A DNA stretch of 64,000 nucleotides from Humidesulfovibrio mexicanus (GTDB lineage Bacteria > Desulfobacterota > Desulfovibrionia > Desulfovibrionales > Desulfovibrionaceae). Shown here in pieces: positions 1 through 9,301 of the stretch; position 1 is the first letter of the stretch, and the number at the start of each line of letters is the position of its first letter. The stretch is taken from NCBI RefSeq assembly GCF_900188225.1, contig NZ_FZOC01000003.1, forward strand, positions 1 to 64,000. The letters run 5' to 3'. A program made the translations under genes and the position numbers. Below the pieces are notes generated by a model. That model was not told where the DNA came from. It saw only the letters and a list, made by a program, of their open reading frames with translations, and made no database searches.

Positions 1-7
1 CCCCCCC

Positions 8-100
8 TATCCGGGGTTCCAAGGGGCCGGGTAGGCCCCTTGGCCGCCGGAGGCATAAACGAGCACGACATGTTGGCCGCCAGGAGCGTCAACAGGCGCG
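8..100. repeat. Dispersed GC-rich repeat, reverse-oriented copy
   Basis: Bases 8-56 are close to the reverse complement of copies at 5608-5657 and 5762-5811. They contain an inverted repeat around AAGGGGCCGG and GGCCCCTT. Bases 72-100 are a degraded second piece of the same family, matching the GTGCCTGTTGATGCC block near 5600. The unit lies just past the stop of the carbamoyltransferase, so it could also fold at the 3' end of that transcript. No gene is visible in bases 1-109. Confidence 0.75.
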
Positions 101-109
101 ACGCCAAGG

Positions 110-1990
110 CTAATCCAGTTCGAATTGTCCGCGCCAGTCGGCGGTTTCGCGCCAGGTTGGCTGTTCGGGCTTGAGCAGCAGCCAGTCGCCCAGCACGAGG
201 GCGTCCATTTCGGTACGCATGAAGCAGGCGTAGGCGTCGGCCGGGGTGCAGACGATGGGTTCGCCGCGCACGTTGAAGCTGGTGTTGACGACGACGGGGC
301 AGCCCTGTTCGCGGCGGAAGGTGTCGATGAGGGTCCAGTAGCGCGGGTTTGTCTCGCGCGAGACGGTCTGGATGCGCGCGGAGAAGTCGACGTGTGTGAT
401 GGCGGGCAGGCTGGAGCGTTCCACGTACAGGCGCTCGTACATGGGCCGGGTCCAGTAGCCTTCGGGCAGGGGCTTGCGGTGTGCTTCGGCCACCGGGGCC
501 ACAAGGAGCATGTAGGGTGAGGCCCCGTCGAGCTCGAAGCATTCGGCGGCGTGTTCGGCGAGGACGGAGGGGGCGAAGGGCCGGAAGCCTTCGCGGTATT
601 TGATTTTGAGGTTGAGCTTCTTCTGCATGTCGCCGTGGCGCGGGTCGCCCAGGATGCTGCGGCCGCCCAGTGCGCGCGGGCCGTATTCCATGCGGCCTTG
701 CAGCCAGCCCACGGCCGCGCCCCCGGCCAGCAGGCGCGAGACCTCGGAGCACAGGGCGTCGAAGTCGTCGAAGCGGTGCGCGGGCGCGCCGAAGCGGCGG
801 CAGCAGCGCGCGATGTCGGAATCGGAGAACTCCGGGCCAAGGTAGGCCCCTTGCATCATGTCGCCGCCGGGTTTGGCGCTGTGGTCCTCGCGCGGCTGGG
901 AAAGGCCGATGTGCCAGGCGGCAAGCGCCGCGCCCAGCGCCCCGCCCGCATCGCCTGCGGCGGGCTGTATCCAGATGTTCTCGAAGGTCTTGCGGCCGAG
1001 CAGCTTGCCGTTGGCCACGCAGTTGAGGGCCACGCCCCCGGCCATGACCAGGTTGGCGCAGCCGGTGAGGCCGCGCGCGGTTTCGGCCATGCGGAACACG
1101 GCCTCCTCGGTGATCTGCTGTATGGCCAGTGCCAAGTCCATGTATTCCTGGGTGATGTCGGACTCTCCGGCGCGCTGGGGCAAACCCAGGGCGGCCTCGA
1201 AGCGGTCGGCCCGGCACATGGTGAGCCCGGTGGCGTAGTCGAAGCAGTCCATGTTCAACAACAGCGAGCCGTCGGGCCTGAGGTCCACCATCTGGTCCAG
1301 GATGGCCCGCCTGTAGCGCTCCACGCGCTCGGAGCCCTCTATGCCGTAGGGCGCCAGGCCCATGAGCTTGTACTCGCCGGAGTTGACCTTGAAGCCGCAC
1401 CAGGCCGTGAGGGCGGAATACAGCAGGCCCAGGGAGTGCGGGAAGTGCAGCTCGCGCAGGATTTCCAACCCGGCCCCGGAGCCCTTGCCAATGGTGGTGG
1501 TGGCCCACTCGCCCACGCCGTCGATGGTGAGCACGGCGGCCTCGGCGAAGGGGGAGGGGTAGAAGGCGCTGGCCGCGTGGGACAGGTGGTGCTCCGGGAA
1601 CAGAAGCTGCGGCGCGCCGGGGCCGAGTTTGGCGAGCTCGTCCTTGAGCATCCTGCGCATGAAGAGCTTCTCGCGGATCCACACGGGCATGGCCGTGAGG
1701 AAGCTCCGCAAGCCGCGCGGGGCGAAGGCGTGGTAGGTCTCCAGCAGGCGCTCGAACTTGAGGTAGGGCTTATCGTAGAAGGCCACGGCCTCCAGGTCGG
1801 CTATGCCCACCCCGCCTTCGGCCAGGCAGTACTTGGCGGCGTTGTGCGGAAAGGCCGGGTCGTGCTTCTTGCGGGTGAAGCGCTCCTCCTGGGCGGCGGC
1901 CACAATGCGCCCGTCCACCAGCAGCACCGCGGCGGAGTCGTGGTAATAGGCGCTGATGCCCAGAATGGCCCGGCGTTGCTGATCTGCCAT
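110..1990 (-). CDS. Carbamoyltransferase (NodU/CmcH family)
   Basis: Enzyme of 626 residues predicted to move a carbamoyl group from carbamoyl phosphate onto a hydroxyl of a sugar or secondary metabolite. The N-terminal Kae1-like domain opens with GISAYYHDSAAVLL and carries the HHLSHAASAF metal-site motif, followed by LTIDGVGEW and AGGVALNC. The C-terminal YrdC-like part shows GRMEYGPRALGGRSILGDPR and FRPFAPS. Length is normal for the family. The ATG is 9 bases after the DUF5989 gene, in a three-gene set with SxtJ. The acceptor is unknown; the nearby surface-sugar genes make a cell-surface glycan a reasonable guess. Confidence 0.93.
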   Translation of the reverse strand: MADQQRRAILGISAYYHDSAAVLLVDGRIVAAAQEERFTRKKHDPAFPHNAAKYCLAEGGVGIADLEAVAFYDKPYLKFERLLETYHAFAPRGLRSFLTAMPVWIREKLFMRRMLKDELAKLGPGAPQLLFPEHHLSHAASAFYPSPFAEAAVLTIDGVGEWATTTIGKGSGAGLEILRELHFPHSLGLLYSALTAWCGFKVNSGEYKLMGLAPYGIEGSERVERYRRAILDQMVDLRPDGSLLLNMDCFDYATGLTMCRADRFEAALGLPQRAGESDITQEYMDLALAIQQITEEAVFRMAETARGLTGCANLVMAGGVALNCVANGKLLGRKTFENIWIQPAAGDAGGALGAALAAWHIGLSQPREDHSAKPGGDMMQGAYLGPEFSDSDIARCCRRFGAPAHRFDDFDALCSEVSRLLAGGAAVGWLQGRMEYGPRALGGRSILGDPRHGDMQKKLNLKIKYREGFRPFAPSVLAEHAAECFELDGASPYMLLVAPVAEAHRKPLPEGYWTRPMYERLYVERSSLPAITHVDFSARIQTVSRETNPRYWTLIDTFRREQGCPVVVNTSFNVRGEPIVCTPADAYACFMRTEMDALVLGDWLLLKPEQPTWRETADWRGQFELD

Positions 1991-1999
1991 GGGCTCCGC

Positions 2000-2149
2000 C
2001 TAGAACAGGGTGTAGATGAAGGGCGCGATGGCCGAGCCCGAAGTAAGCACGATGAGCGCGCCGAAGAGCAGCAGCACCAGGATGATTGGGGCCAGCCAGA
2101 ACTTCTTGCGGACTTTCAGAAAGTCCCAGAGATCGCGGAGAAAATCCAT
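2000..2149 (-). CDS. DUF5989 small membrane protein
   Basis: A 49-residue protein beginning MDFLRDLWDFLKVRKKFWL, followed by one hydrophobic helix (IILVLLLFGALIVL) and ending FIYTLF. This matches the small DUF5989 family that accompanies SxtJ and NodU-type carbamoyltransferases. The start lies 9 bases after the sxtJ stop and the stop is 9 bases before the carbamoyltransferase ATG, so the three are almost certainly one transcript. It probably sits in the inner membrane with a basic cytoplasmic N-terminus. Its biochemical role is not known; anchoring the soluble carbamoyltransferase is a guess. Confidence 0.85.
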   Translation of the reverse strand: MDFLRDLWDFLKVRKKFWLAPIILVLLLFGALIVLTSGSAIAPFIYTLF

Positions 2150-2158
2150 TGAATGCTC

Positions 2159-2569
2159 CTAGAACGGGGTCTTGAGGTCCGCCGGGGCGAAGGGGCCGCT
2201 GCGCGTGTGGAACACCGAACCCTGGCCCTTCTTGAAGTCCCGCAGGCGCAGGGTGTCTTTGCCCATGGCGCGCCGCAGCAATCCCACGGGCGTCAGGACC
2301 AGGAAATAGACGAGGCTCAGGATGAGCGTGCTCATGACCGTGCCCAGCACGGCCGAGAGTCCGAACCAGAGCCTGGATGCCGGGCCGAAGGCCATGGGCG
2401 CGGTCATGTTGAGCACGAGCAGGGCGGCGGCCAGGGCGAACCAGCCCTGGGTTCCGCGCACCAGGCCGATGATGAGGCAGATGAGGACAAGGGCCATGCC
2501 GGTGTCCACGGCGCGGCTTCTGGCGCTGCCTGCGGGCGCGTGGGCGGCGTGCTTCACAAGGTCGATCAT
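2159..2569 (-). CDS. SxtJ-family membrane protein
   Basis: A 136-residue protein with hydrophobic segments at about 25-40, 43-60 and 70-95, and a basic tail (RRAMGKDTLRLRDFKKGQGSVFHTR). SxtJ was named from the saxitoxin cluster, but the family is widespread next to carbamoyltransferases and DUF5989 proteins, exactly as here. It is the first gene of the triad. I chose the ATG giving MIDLVKHA; the reading frame stays open upstream, but that stretch has no membrane-protein character. Function is unknown. Confidence 0.8.
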   Translation of the reverse strand: MIDLVKHAAHAPAGSARSRAVDTGMALVLICLIIGLVRGTQGWFALAAALLVLNMTAPMAFGPASRLWFGLSAVLGTVMSTLILSLVYFLVLTPVGLLRRAMGKDTLRLRDFKKGQGSVFHTRSGPFAPADLKTPF

Positions 2570-2717
2570 GGCGGCTCCGCAAGTGGGTTGCCCGCTTTGG
2601 GGCCTTCGCGCTTCGGGCGCGGCTGCGGCGCACAGTGCCAGAGTTCCGGCCCAAGGGCAAGGCCGCCCGGGGACCGCCGGGCTGCGGGGGCGGGCGCCGC
2701 CATGCGCCCTTGGCGCC

Positions 2718-3941
2718 CTACCTGCCTGCGCCTGTGCGTGCGGCTGCGGGCCGGGCCTCACCCGCCCGCTCCTGCCGGGCCGCCGGGTCCGCACGGCGGA
2801 TGAAATCCAGCAGCACGCCCGTGGCGTCCACCCCGGCAACAGGCAGATCGCAATGGGGGTAGCGCTCGCGCGCGCCTCCGGGCCAGGCATGGCCGCCCCC
2901 CTTCACCACCACGAAGCGCACATGGCCGCGCCCGTCGCGTGCGGCGAAGTCCTCCACGCGGAGCCGGGCGCCCTCGCGCACAGCAGGCGAAGCGGTCAAA
3001 TCCATGCCCTTGGCCCAGAACTCGGCCTGGGCGCGGGCCGGGGAGTCCTCGCACAGGCGGCCCGTGGCCGGACGCCCCGCCGCAAGGCCGAAGCGGGCCA
3101 CCTGGTCCTGGTCGCCATGGATGACGAGCACGGGCAGGTCGCGCGTCGGGCGCGGCAGGTCGCAGGGCAGCCCCCCGGCCACGGAGCACAGGGACGCGGC
3201 CAGGCCGGGGCGCTCCAGCACGAAGCGGCTGGCCAGCATGGCCCCGTTGGAAAACCCGGCAAGGTGGATCCGTGCGGGATCAACGCGAAAGTCCGCCCGC
3301 AGGCGCGAGATGAGCGCGGCCACAAAGCCCACGTCGTCCACGCGCCTGTCGCGCGAGTCCCCGCAGCAGGTCCAGGCGTTCCAGGCCTGGCCGCCGCTGC
3401 CGCCCAGGCCCTCCGGGAACACCGCCAGAAAGCCCGCCGCCGCCGCGCGCCCGGCAAGGCCCGTCTGGCGCATGGCCTGGGCTGCGGAGCCCCCCGCCCC
3501 GTGCAGAAAGATGATCGCCGGGACCAGCCCCCCTGCGCCCGCCTGCCACCCGGCGGGAACCGCCACAACGGCCGCGCGCCGCACGCCCCCGTGCTCCAAG
3601 GTCAGCGTGCGCAGGGCGATGCGGCCAGCCCCCTGCCGCCGCGCCACCCGCTCGCGCAGGCTTTCGCCGCTTTCGGCTTCGGCACCCGGCGCACCGGGGA
3701 CGGCCGGGGCCTGCGGGGCCGTCGGCCCGCGAGACGAACCATCCGCCGCGCCGGACCATGCGCCCGATGTCCTGGACGCGGCCGCGTTCTTGCGCGCGTC
3801 CGGCGACTTCGTCACGGACTCGAACACATCCACGGCCATGCCGCCCGGCGAGGCGGACAGGCCAGGGGCGGCAGGCAAAAACGACAGCAAAGCGGCCAGA
3901 AGCAGCGCGGCCGCCGCACGGCGCCCTGCCCGGCCAGCCAC
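2718..3941 (-). CDS. Exported alpha/beta-hydrolase (PHB depolymerase/feruloyl esterase-like)
   Basis: A 407-residue protein with an N-terminal signal sequence (AAAALLLAALLSFLPAAPGLSA) and a low-complexity linker to about residue 100. The hydrolase domain has the oxyanion motif IIFLHGAGGS, the nucleophile elbow GFSNGAM, an LVIHGDQD acid motif and a C-terminal GGGHAWPGG histidine. This is the LpqC / poly(3-hydroxybutyrate) depolymerase-like esterase family; the true substrate cannot be read from sequence. The GTG start directly follows the pcm stop, with AGGGGAAGGG as ribosome site inside the end of pcm, so the two are translationally coupled. Confidence 0.85.
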   Translation of the reverse strand: MAGRAGRRAAAALLLAALLSFLPAAPGLSASPGGMAVDVFESVTKSPDARKNAAASRTSGAWSGAADGSSRGPTAPQAPAVPGAPGAEAESGESLRERVARRQGAGRIALRTLTLEHGGVRRAAVVAVPAGWQAGAGGLVPAIIFLHGAGGSAAQAMRQTGLAGRAAAAGFLAVFPEGLGGSGGQAWNAWTCCGDSRDRRVDDVGFVAALISRLRADFRVDPARIHLAGFSNGAMLASRFVLERPGLAASLCSVAGGLPCDLPRPTRDLPVLVIHGDQDQVARFGLAAGRPATGRLCEDSPARAQAEFWAKGMDLTASPAVREGARLRVEDFAARDGRGHVRFVVVKGGGHAWPGGARERYPHCDLPVAGVDATGVLLDFIRRADPAARQERAGEARPAAARTGAGR

Positions 3942-3943
3942 GG

Positions 3944-4849
3944 CTAGCCCTTCCCCTGCGCAATGCGCCCGGTCATGGGGATGAAGAACACGCCCATGTC
4001 CTTGCGGGAATGCACCCGGCCCGAAGCGTCCTTGGTGAACACGTACAGCACCTGCCCGCGCTTGAAAGGCTGGCCGATGGGCACGATGAGCCGTCCGCCG
4101 GGCTTGAGCTGCCGCAAGAGCTCCGGCGAGACATAGCGCGCCACGCAGGTGACCATGATGATGTCGAAACCGCCCTTGACCTCGGGCCAGCCGTAATACC
4201 CATCGCCCACGCGGGTATGCACGTTGCCCAGCCCAAGGGGAGAATAGATGCGCGCCACGGCGCTCCCCAGCGGCTTGATGATCTCGATGGAATACACGTC
4301 TTGCACGATGCGCGAGAGCAGCGCGCTCTGGAAGCCGGAGCCGGTGCCGATCTCCAGCACCGTCTCCCCCGCCTTGGGCAGCGCCAACTGCGTCATGTAC
4401 GCCTGGCCCAGATAGTCCGACAGGGCCGAGCCGTAGCCAATGGCCCAGGGTTTGGGATTGGCTTCGTAGGCGTTGGAGGCGAAAGCGCGTCCGGACTGGT
4501 AGTTGTAATGGAAGTACTCGCGCGGCAACTCCCGGAAGGCGCGCAACACCTCCGCATCGGCCTTGCCGAAACGGCGCTTCAAATACTGCTCGATGTCCAG
4601 CAGGGCCTGGGCCCGCCTGGCCTGCACCTGGGCAAAGCCGCCCTCGTCCAGCCCGGAGGCCCTGCCCGACTGGCGCATGGCCTCCCGATAGGTCCCGAAG
4701 CTCCAGGACGTGCCGGGCTTCCAGGCCGATTGCGGCGCGGATGAAGCCTGGGCAAGGCTTCCCGCCATGCCCCCTCCGGCGGCGAAGGCCAAAGCACAAC
4801 AGGCTACAACAAACACCAATACCATGCGGCGCGGCGTCATCTTCTGCAT
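3944..4849 (-). CDS. pcm: Protein-L-isoaspartate O-methyltransferase with export signal
   Basis: A 301-residue protein whose last ~210 residues match isoaspartyl methyltransferase, which uses S-adenosylmethionine to repair aged Asp/Asn residues. Motifs seen: the SAM loop VLEIGTGSGFQSALL, then YSIEI and LKPGGRLIVPIG. The ATG at 4849 follows a GGGGAGGAA site and is preferred over upstream in-frame starts. The N-terminus (TPRRMVLVFVVACCALAFAAGGGMAGSLAQA) looks like a signal peptide or membrane anchor, which is odd because SAM is cytoplasmic. It runs into the exported esterase gene with no gap. Confidence 0.88.
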   Translation of the reverse strand: MQKMTPRRMVLVFVVACCALAFAAGGGMAGSLAQASSAPQSAWKPGTSWSFGTYREAMRQSGRASGLDEGGFAQVQARRAQALLDIEQYLKRRFGKADAEVLRAFRELPREYFHYNYQSGRAFASNAYEANPKPWAIGYGSALSDYLGQAYMTQLALPKAGETVLEIGTGSGFQSALLSRIVQDVYSIEIIKPLGSAVARIYSPLGLGNVHTRVGDGYYGWPEVKGGFDIIMVTCVARYVSPELLRQLKPGGRLIVPIGQPFKRGQVLYVFTKDASGRVHSRKDMGVFFIPMTGRIAQGKG

Positions 4850-5025
4850 CAGGCGGCGTTCCTCCCCTTCCGTGTTGCCGCTCCCCCTACCACGGTCACG
4901 GCCGAAGTGAAAGCCGCGCCACTTCCCCGCCGCTTGACCACCCGACCCATCCGGCCTACAGCCCACACTGCGAAACCATGACAAGACCATGCCCCGGACC
5001 ACCCGCACAGCCAAGGAGAATCCCC

Positions 5026-5538
5026 ATGCCGCACGATGCCCTGCCCGGCAAGACCGCCGCCGAGTCCGCCGTCACCATGACCATCCAGGTGCTGCCACAC
5101 GATGCCAACCCCGCGGGGAACGTCCACGGCGGCGTCATCCTCAAGCACATCGACACCGCCGCAGGCGTCGTCGCCATGCGCCACACGCGCGGGCCCGCCG
5201 TCACCGCAAGCATCGACCGCATGGACTTCCTCAAACCCGTCTACGTGGGCGAACTGGTGGTCATCAAGGCCAGCTTGAACCTGGTGGGACGCACCAGCAT
5301 GGAAATCGGCGTGCGCGTCGAAGCCGAAAACCTGCAAACCGGCGAAATTCGACATACCAACTCAGCCTACCTCACCTTCGTGGCCCTGGACCACGCCGGC
5401 AAACCCCGCTCCGCACCACCGCTCATCATCCAAAACGAAACTTCCGAACGCCGACACCGCGAAGCACAACGCCGACGCGAACTGCGCTGGCAGGCCATCC
5501 GCGAAGAACGCGAAGCAGAAAACGTCAGGCCTGTGTAG
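5026..5538 (+). CDS. Acyl-CoA thioesterase (YciA/BFIT hotdog family)
   Basis: A 170-residue single hotdog-domain protein that should hydrolyse acyl-CoA thioesters in the cytoplasm. It shows the family signature MTIQVLPHDANPAGNVHGGVILKHIDTAA (in parts: PHDANPAGNVHGG, then HIDTAAGVVA) and RMDFLKPVYVGELV. The C-terminal 30 residues are very rich in Arg and Glu (about 140-166). The ATG is chosen for the AAGGAGA site 7 bases upstream. It stands alone, divergent from pcm and followed by a long repeat-filled gap. Confidence 0.88.
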   Translation: MPHDALPGKTAAESAVTMTIQVLPHDANPAGNVHGGVILKHIDTAAGVVAMRHTRGPAVTASIDRMDFLKPVYVGELVVIKASLNLVGRTSMEIGVRVEAENLQTGEIRHTNSAYLTFVALDHAGKPRSAPPLIIQNETSERRHREAQRRRELRWQAIREEREAENVRPV

Positions 5539-5561
5539 GCCTCCGCCGGGCAGAACGTCGT

Positions 5562-5910
5562 GCCGGTTGATGCCTCCGGCGGCCAATGTGTTTGTGTTGT
5601 GCCTGTTGATGCCTCCGGCGGCCAAGGGGCCTCCCCGGCCCCTTGGAACCCCGGATAAGGTGGGCAATGGCTGTGCGATTCCCGGCCGCCCTTCACGCGG
5701 GTCCAGGGGCGCGCAGCCCCTGGCCTGCGGAGCATGAACCGGGCAGATCGTGGTGCCTGTGGATGCCTCCGGCGGCCAAGGGGCCTCCCCGGCCCCTTGG
5801 AACCCCGGATAGGGGGGGGACAAGGGATGCGCGGCGCCAAGTGTGCGCCGCCCTGCCCTTTCATCCACGCGGGTCCAGGGGCGCGCAGCCCCTGGCCTGC
5901 GGAGCATGAA
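5562..5910. repeat. Cluster of two alternating dispersed repeat units
   Basis: No gene is visible in 5539-6011. Type A (about 50 bases, containing CCAAGGGGCC...GGCCCCTTGG) occurs at 5608-5657 and 5762-5811, with a partial copy at 5562-5585. Type B (about 45 bases, containing CCAGGGGCGCGCAGCCCCTGG) occurs at 5694-5738 and 5866-5910. Both types have a strong internal inverted repeat. The order A-B-A-B suggests that an A+B block was duplicated. Related units lie at 8-100 and 19119-19161. Confidence 0.85.
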
Positions 5911-6006
5911 ACAGGCACAGCGTTCAGGCTTGGCCTGCGGAGCATGAAACAGGCACTCCGTTCAGGCTTGACCTGCGGAGCACGAAACAGGCACTGCGCT
6001 CAGGCT
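5893..6006. repeat. Three tandem 38-bp repeats
   Basis: Exact 38-base periodicity at 5893-5930, 5931-5968 and 5969-6006. Each unit starts TGGCCTGCGGAGCATGAAAC or a one- to two-base variant and ends CAGGCT. The first unit overlaps the end of the second type-B dispersed repeat, so the tandem array seems to have grown from its tail. The array ends 6 bases before the stop codon of the 3D-domain gene. Confidence 0.85.
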
Positions 6007-6011
6007 TAGTT

Positions 6012-6509
6012 TCAGATGCTCAGCAGCGCGGCGCGGGCGCGGCGCTTGCCGAAGGCTTGCGCCTTCTGGTTGTCGCCGAGGAAGATGTCGACGGCCCTGT
6101 CGTGGCGTGCGGCCATGAGGTCGTTGACCTCGAAGATGCCGAGTCCTTCGATGCGCACCTTTTTGCCGAACACCCAGCCCTTGTTGAAGAGGTCGCGGGA
6201 CACGGCGATGGTGCCGGGGCGCACGTGGCGCATGGATGCGGCGATGTGCGGATCGTCATCGGTTTGCGCCGGGTCGGCGTTGTAGGCTGTGACGGTGACG
6301 TGAGACACGGGCAGGGACTGGCTTTCCAGGCGGCGCAGGTATTCCTGGTCCGTAACGATCATTCTGGCGACCTCTGCGCGGTATTCAAAGGGCGCGGAGA
6401 GGCTTTTAAGCTCGTTGATTTCGCTGGCCTGTGCGGCCAGGGCGGCCAGGGTGCAGACCAGGGCGGCGGCCAGGGCCGTAAGCACGGCGAGGGTAAGGTG
6501 CCGGGTCAT
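6012..6509 (-). CDS. Exported 3D-domain protein
   Basis: A 165-residue protein with a signal peptide (HLTLAVLTALAAALVCTLAALAAQASE). The C-terminal ~80 residues form a 3D domain of the double-psi beta-barrel type: VTVTAYNADPAQTDDDPHIA, then GTIAVSRDLFNKGWVFGKKVRIEGLG, then a three-aspartate block NDLMAARHDRAVDIFLGD. This domain also occurs in lytic transglycosylase MltA and in cell-wall proteins, so a peptidoglycan-related periplasmic role is likely but unproven. The ATG follows AAAGGAGGCACCC, a very good ribosome site. It stands alone, downstream of the repeat cluster on its own strand. Confidence 0.8.
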   Translation of the reverse strand: MTRHLTLAVLTALAAALVCTLAALAAQASEINELKSLSAPFEYRAEVARMIVTDQEYLRRLESQSLPVSHVTVTAYNADPAQTDDDPHIAASMRHVRPGTIAVSRDLFNKGWVFGKKVRIEGLGIFEVNDLMAARHDRAVDIFLGDNQKAQAFGKRRARAALLSI

Positions 6510-6774
6510 GGGTGCCTCCTTTGGAGCCGCCGGGAGCTTGCGCGCTGCGCAGGAGCGGCCCGCAAGGGGCATAGCAAGTATCGGTCCATTTGTCAGCGTT
6601 TCTTGACGGGCGGTTCTTGCGGGCTTTGTAGGGGGAGTGTTCTTGGAGCGTGCGCCGTTTTTTTGACGCCGCCGGGGCTTGCGGGCCGTGTCCTGCCGGG
6701 GTAGGACTGGAGGTCAGCGGCCGCAAGGCCGCCGATATCCGCAGGTGGGCCGGGGAGGAAACGCGGGAGGTTCA

Positions 6775-9291
6775 ATGGCCCAGGATATCTTGGCTCGGGC
6801 GCGCATCAAGGGAATGCACTGCGCGGCCTGTTCGGCGCGTATCGAGCGCCTGCTGCGCGCGCGCGACGGCGTTTCGCGCGCGGACGTGAACCTTGCGGCC
6901 GAGAGCCTTGAGGTGGTCTTCGACCCTGAGCGCGACAGCCTTGAATCCATGGGGCAGGCCGTGGCCGATGCCGGATTCGAGGCGCTTTTCGAGCCTGTCT
7001 CCGGCGCTGGCGGCCTCGCCACCCTGCACCTGGCCATCACCGGTATGCATTGCGCGGCCTGTTCCGCGCGCATAGAGCGCGTGTTGCGCGCGGCCGACGG
7101 CGTCACCGAGGCCACGGTGAACCTGGCCGCGGAGACGGCCACCATCCTGTACGACCCAGGGCTTGCGCGGCCCTCGCAGTTGATGGACCTGGTGCGCGAC
7201 GCGGGGTTCGGGGCGCAGGCGGCCTCGCGATCGGCCCTGCTCTTCGAGGAGCGCCGCCGCGAGGCCGAGGAGCGTTTGCGTCGGCAAAAACGCGAGCTCA
7301 TACCCGCCTTCGCCTTCGCCCTGCCGCTTTTGGTCATCTCCATGGGCCACATGATGGGCCTGCATTTGCCCGCCTTTTTGCATCCGGAGACGGCCCCGAC
7401 GACCTTCGCGCTGGCGCAGCTGTTCCTCACGCTGCCGGTGCTGTTCGCGGGGCGCGGCTTTTATCTCCGCGGGATTCCCGCGTTCTTGCGCAAGGCCCCG
7501 AGCATGGACACCCTGGTGGCGGTGGGCACAGGCGCGGCCTTCCTGCACAGCCTGTGGAGCACCGTGCTCATCCTCGCGGGGGACATGCCCGTCCAGCGCG
7601 CCCACGACCTCTATTACGAATCCGCGGCGGTGCTTTTGGCCATGATCTCGCTGGGCAAGTACCTGGAGGCCCGCAGCAAGTTCAAGACCACAGGGGCGGT
7701 GCGGGCGCTGCTTTCGCTTGCCCCGGACACGGCCACGGTCATCCGCCAGGGGCAGCTTGGCCCGGAGGAGGCGAGGGTGCCCGCAGCCGAGGTGGTTCCC
7801 GGCGACACCGTGCTGGTGCGCCCGGGCGAGCGCGTGTCCGTGGACGGGGTTGTGCTCTCCGGCACGGGCGGCGTGGATGAGAGTATGCTCACCGGCGAAA
7901 GCCTTCCCGTGTCCAAGGCCCCCGGCGACCGCGTGGCGGCGGGCACGCTCAACGGCGCGGGCGCGCTCACCATCCGGGCGGACAAGACCGGCGAGGACAC
8001 CATGCTCTCACGCATCGTGGACATGGTGCAGCAGGCGCAGGGCTCCAAGGCGCCCATCGCCAGCCTGGCCGATCGCATCAGCGCGGTGTTCGTGCCCACG
8101 GTCATGGCCATTGCCATGGTCTCCGGCCTGGCCTGGCTGCTGGCCGGGGCGGGCTGGGCCTTCTCCCTTAAGATCTTCACGGCGGTGCTGGTCATCGCCT
8201 GTCCCTGCGCCATGGGCTTGGCCACGCCCATGTCCATCATGGTGGCCACCGGGCGCGGCGCGCAGCTGGGCGTGCTGGTCAAAAGCGGCGAGGCCCTGCA
8301 AGCCGCCAGCCGCGCTGGGGTGGTGGTGTTCGACAAGACCGGCACCCTCACCCACGGCAAGCCGGAACTCGTCGAACTTGCGGTTGCGCCGGGGATGTCG
8401 CTGCCGGAGGAACGCCTGCTCACCCTGGCCGCCGCGGCGGAGAGCCGCTCCGAACATCCGCTGGCCCAGGCCGTGCTGCACGCGGCCAGCGAACGCGGCC
8501 TCGCCGCGCCCGCGCCGGAGGCCTTCACGGCCCAGCCCGGCCAGGGCATCGAGGCCACGGTGGGCGGCCGCGTGGTGCGCATCGGCAACGCGGGCTTCGG
8601 CGGCGCGGCCTTCGCCTCAGGGGAGCTGGGCGAGGCCGTGGCGCGCATGGCGGACCAGGGCGTCACCCCTCTGTGCATGGAGGTGGACGGCCAGCCCGCC
8701 GCCATTCTTGGCGTGGCCGATCAGTTGCGGCCCGAGACGCCGGAGGTGCTGGCGCGGCTCAGGCGCCTGGGCCTTCGGCTGATCATGCTCACGGGGGACA
8801 ACCAGCGCACGGCCCGGGCCATAGCCGCGCGAGCCGGCGTGTCCGAGGTGGTGGCCGGGGTGCTGCCCGACGGCAAGGCCCAGGCCGTGCAGGAGCTGAA
8901 GGACGCCGTTTCCGGCACGGGCCGGGCGGTCGTCATGGTGGGCGACGGCATCAACGACGCGCCCGCCCTGGCCGGAGCCGACGTGGGCATGGCCATGGGC
9001 TCGGGCATCGACGCGGCCGTGGAAAGCGGCGACATGGTGCTGCTCTCCGGGGGCATCGGCGGGGTGCTCACGGCGCTTGCCCTGTCGCGGGCGGCCATGG
9101 CCAACATCCGCGAGAACCTGTTCTGGGCCTTCGCCTTCAACGCCATCGGCATTCCGGTGGCGGCGGGCGTGCTGCACGCCTTTGGCGGGCCGACCCTGAA
9201 CCCCATGCTCGCAGGCACGGCCATGGGCCTAAGCTCCGTCACCGTGGTGAGCAACGCCCTGCGCCTGCGCTTCTTCAACCCCAAGCACTAG
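6775..9291 (+). CDS. copA: Copper-exporting P-type ATPase (P1B-1)
   Basis: An 838-residue inner-membrane pump that should export Cu(I). Two N-terminal metal-binding domains carry [12 protein letters not shown] (cysteines 16/19 and 93/96). The transmembrane metal site is CPC at residues 476-478, the phosphorylated aspartate is D520 in DKTGT, and SEHPLAQ plus [10 protein letters not shown] mark the nucleotide and hinge regions. Paired HMA domains and CPC are the Cu+-ATPase pattern. The ATG giving MAQDIL fits the first HMA domain. Followed 10 bases later by a copper chaperone gene; no CueR- or CsoR-like regulator is next to it. Confidence 0.95.
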   Translation: MAQDILARARIKGMHCAACSARIERLLRARDGVSRADVNLAAESLEVVFDPERDSLESMGQAVADAGFEALFEPVSGAGGLATLHLAITGMHCAACSARIERVLRAADGVTEATVNLAAETATILYDPGLARPSQLMDLVRDAGFGAQAASRSALLFEERRREAEERLRRQKRELIPAFAFALPLLVISMGHMMGLHLPAFLHPETAPTTFALAQLFLTLPVLFAGRGFYLRGIPAFLRKAPSMDTLVAVGTGAAFLHSLWSTVLILAGDMPVQRAHDLYYESAAVLLAMISLGKYLEARSKFKTTGAVRALLSLAPDTATVIRQGQLGPEEARVPAAEVVPGDTVLVRPGERVSVDGVVLSGTGGVDESMLTGESLPVSKAPGDRVAAGTLNGAGALTIRADKTGEDTMLSRIVDMVQQAQGSKAPIASLADRISAVFVPTVMAIAMVSGLAWLLAGAGWAFSLKIFTAVLVIACPCAMGLATPMSIMVATGRGAQLGVLVKSGEALQAASRAGVVVFDKTGTLTHGKPELVELAVAPGMSLPEERLLTLAAAAESRSEHPLAQAVLHAASERGLAAPAPEAFTAQPGQGIEATVGGRVVRIGNAGFGGAAFASGELGEAVARMADQGVTPLCMEVDGQPAAILGVADQLRPETPEVLARLRRLGLRLIMLTGDNQRTARAIAARAGVSEVVAGVLPDGKAQAVQELKDAVSGTGRAVVMVGDGINDAPALAGADVGMAMGSGIDAAVESGDMVLLSGGIGGVLTALALSRAAMANIRENLFWAFAFNAIGIPVAAGVLHAFGGPTLNPMLAGTAMGLSSVTVVSNALRLRFFNPKH

Positions 9292-9301
9292 GAGACCCCA
9301 C

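Noticed and set aside
551..2152. Long plus-strand open frame opposite the carbamoyltransferase
   Set aside because: Composition is Gly/Ala/Val/Arg rich with no motif; it is the antisense shadow of a clearly conserved gene in GC-rich DNA.
5643..6009. Short open frames through the repeat cluster
   Set aside because: They are translations of the dispersed and tandem repeats, with repeated peptide blocks and no independent coding signal.
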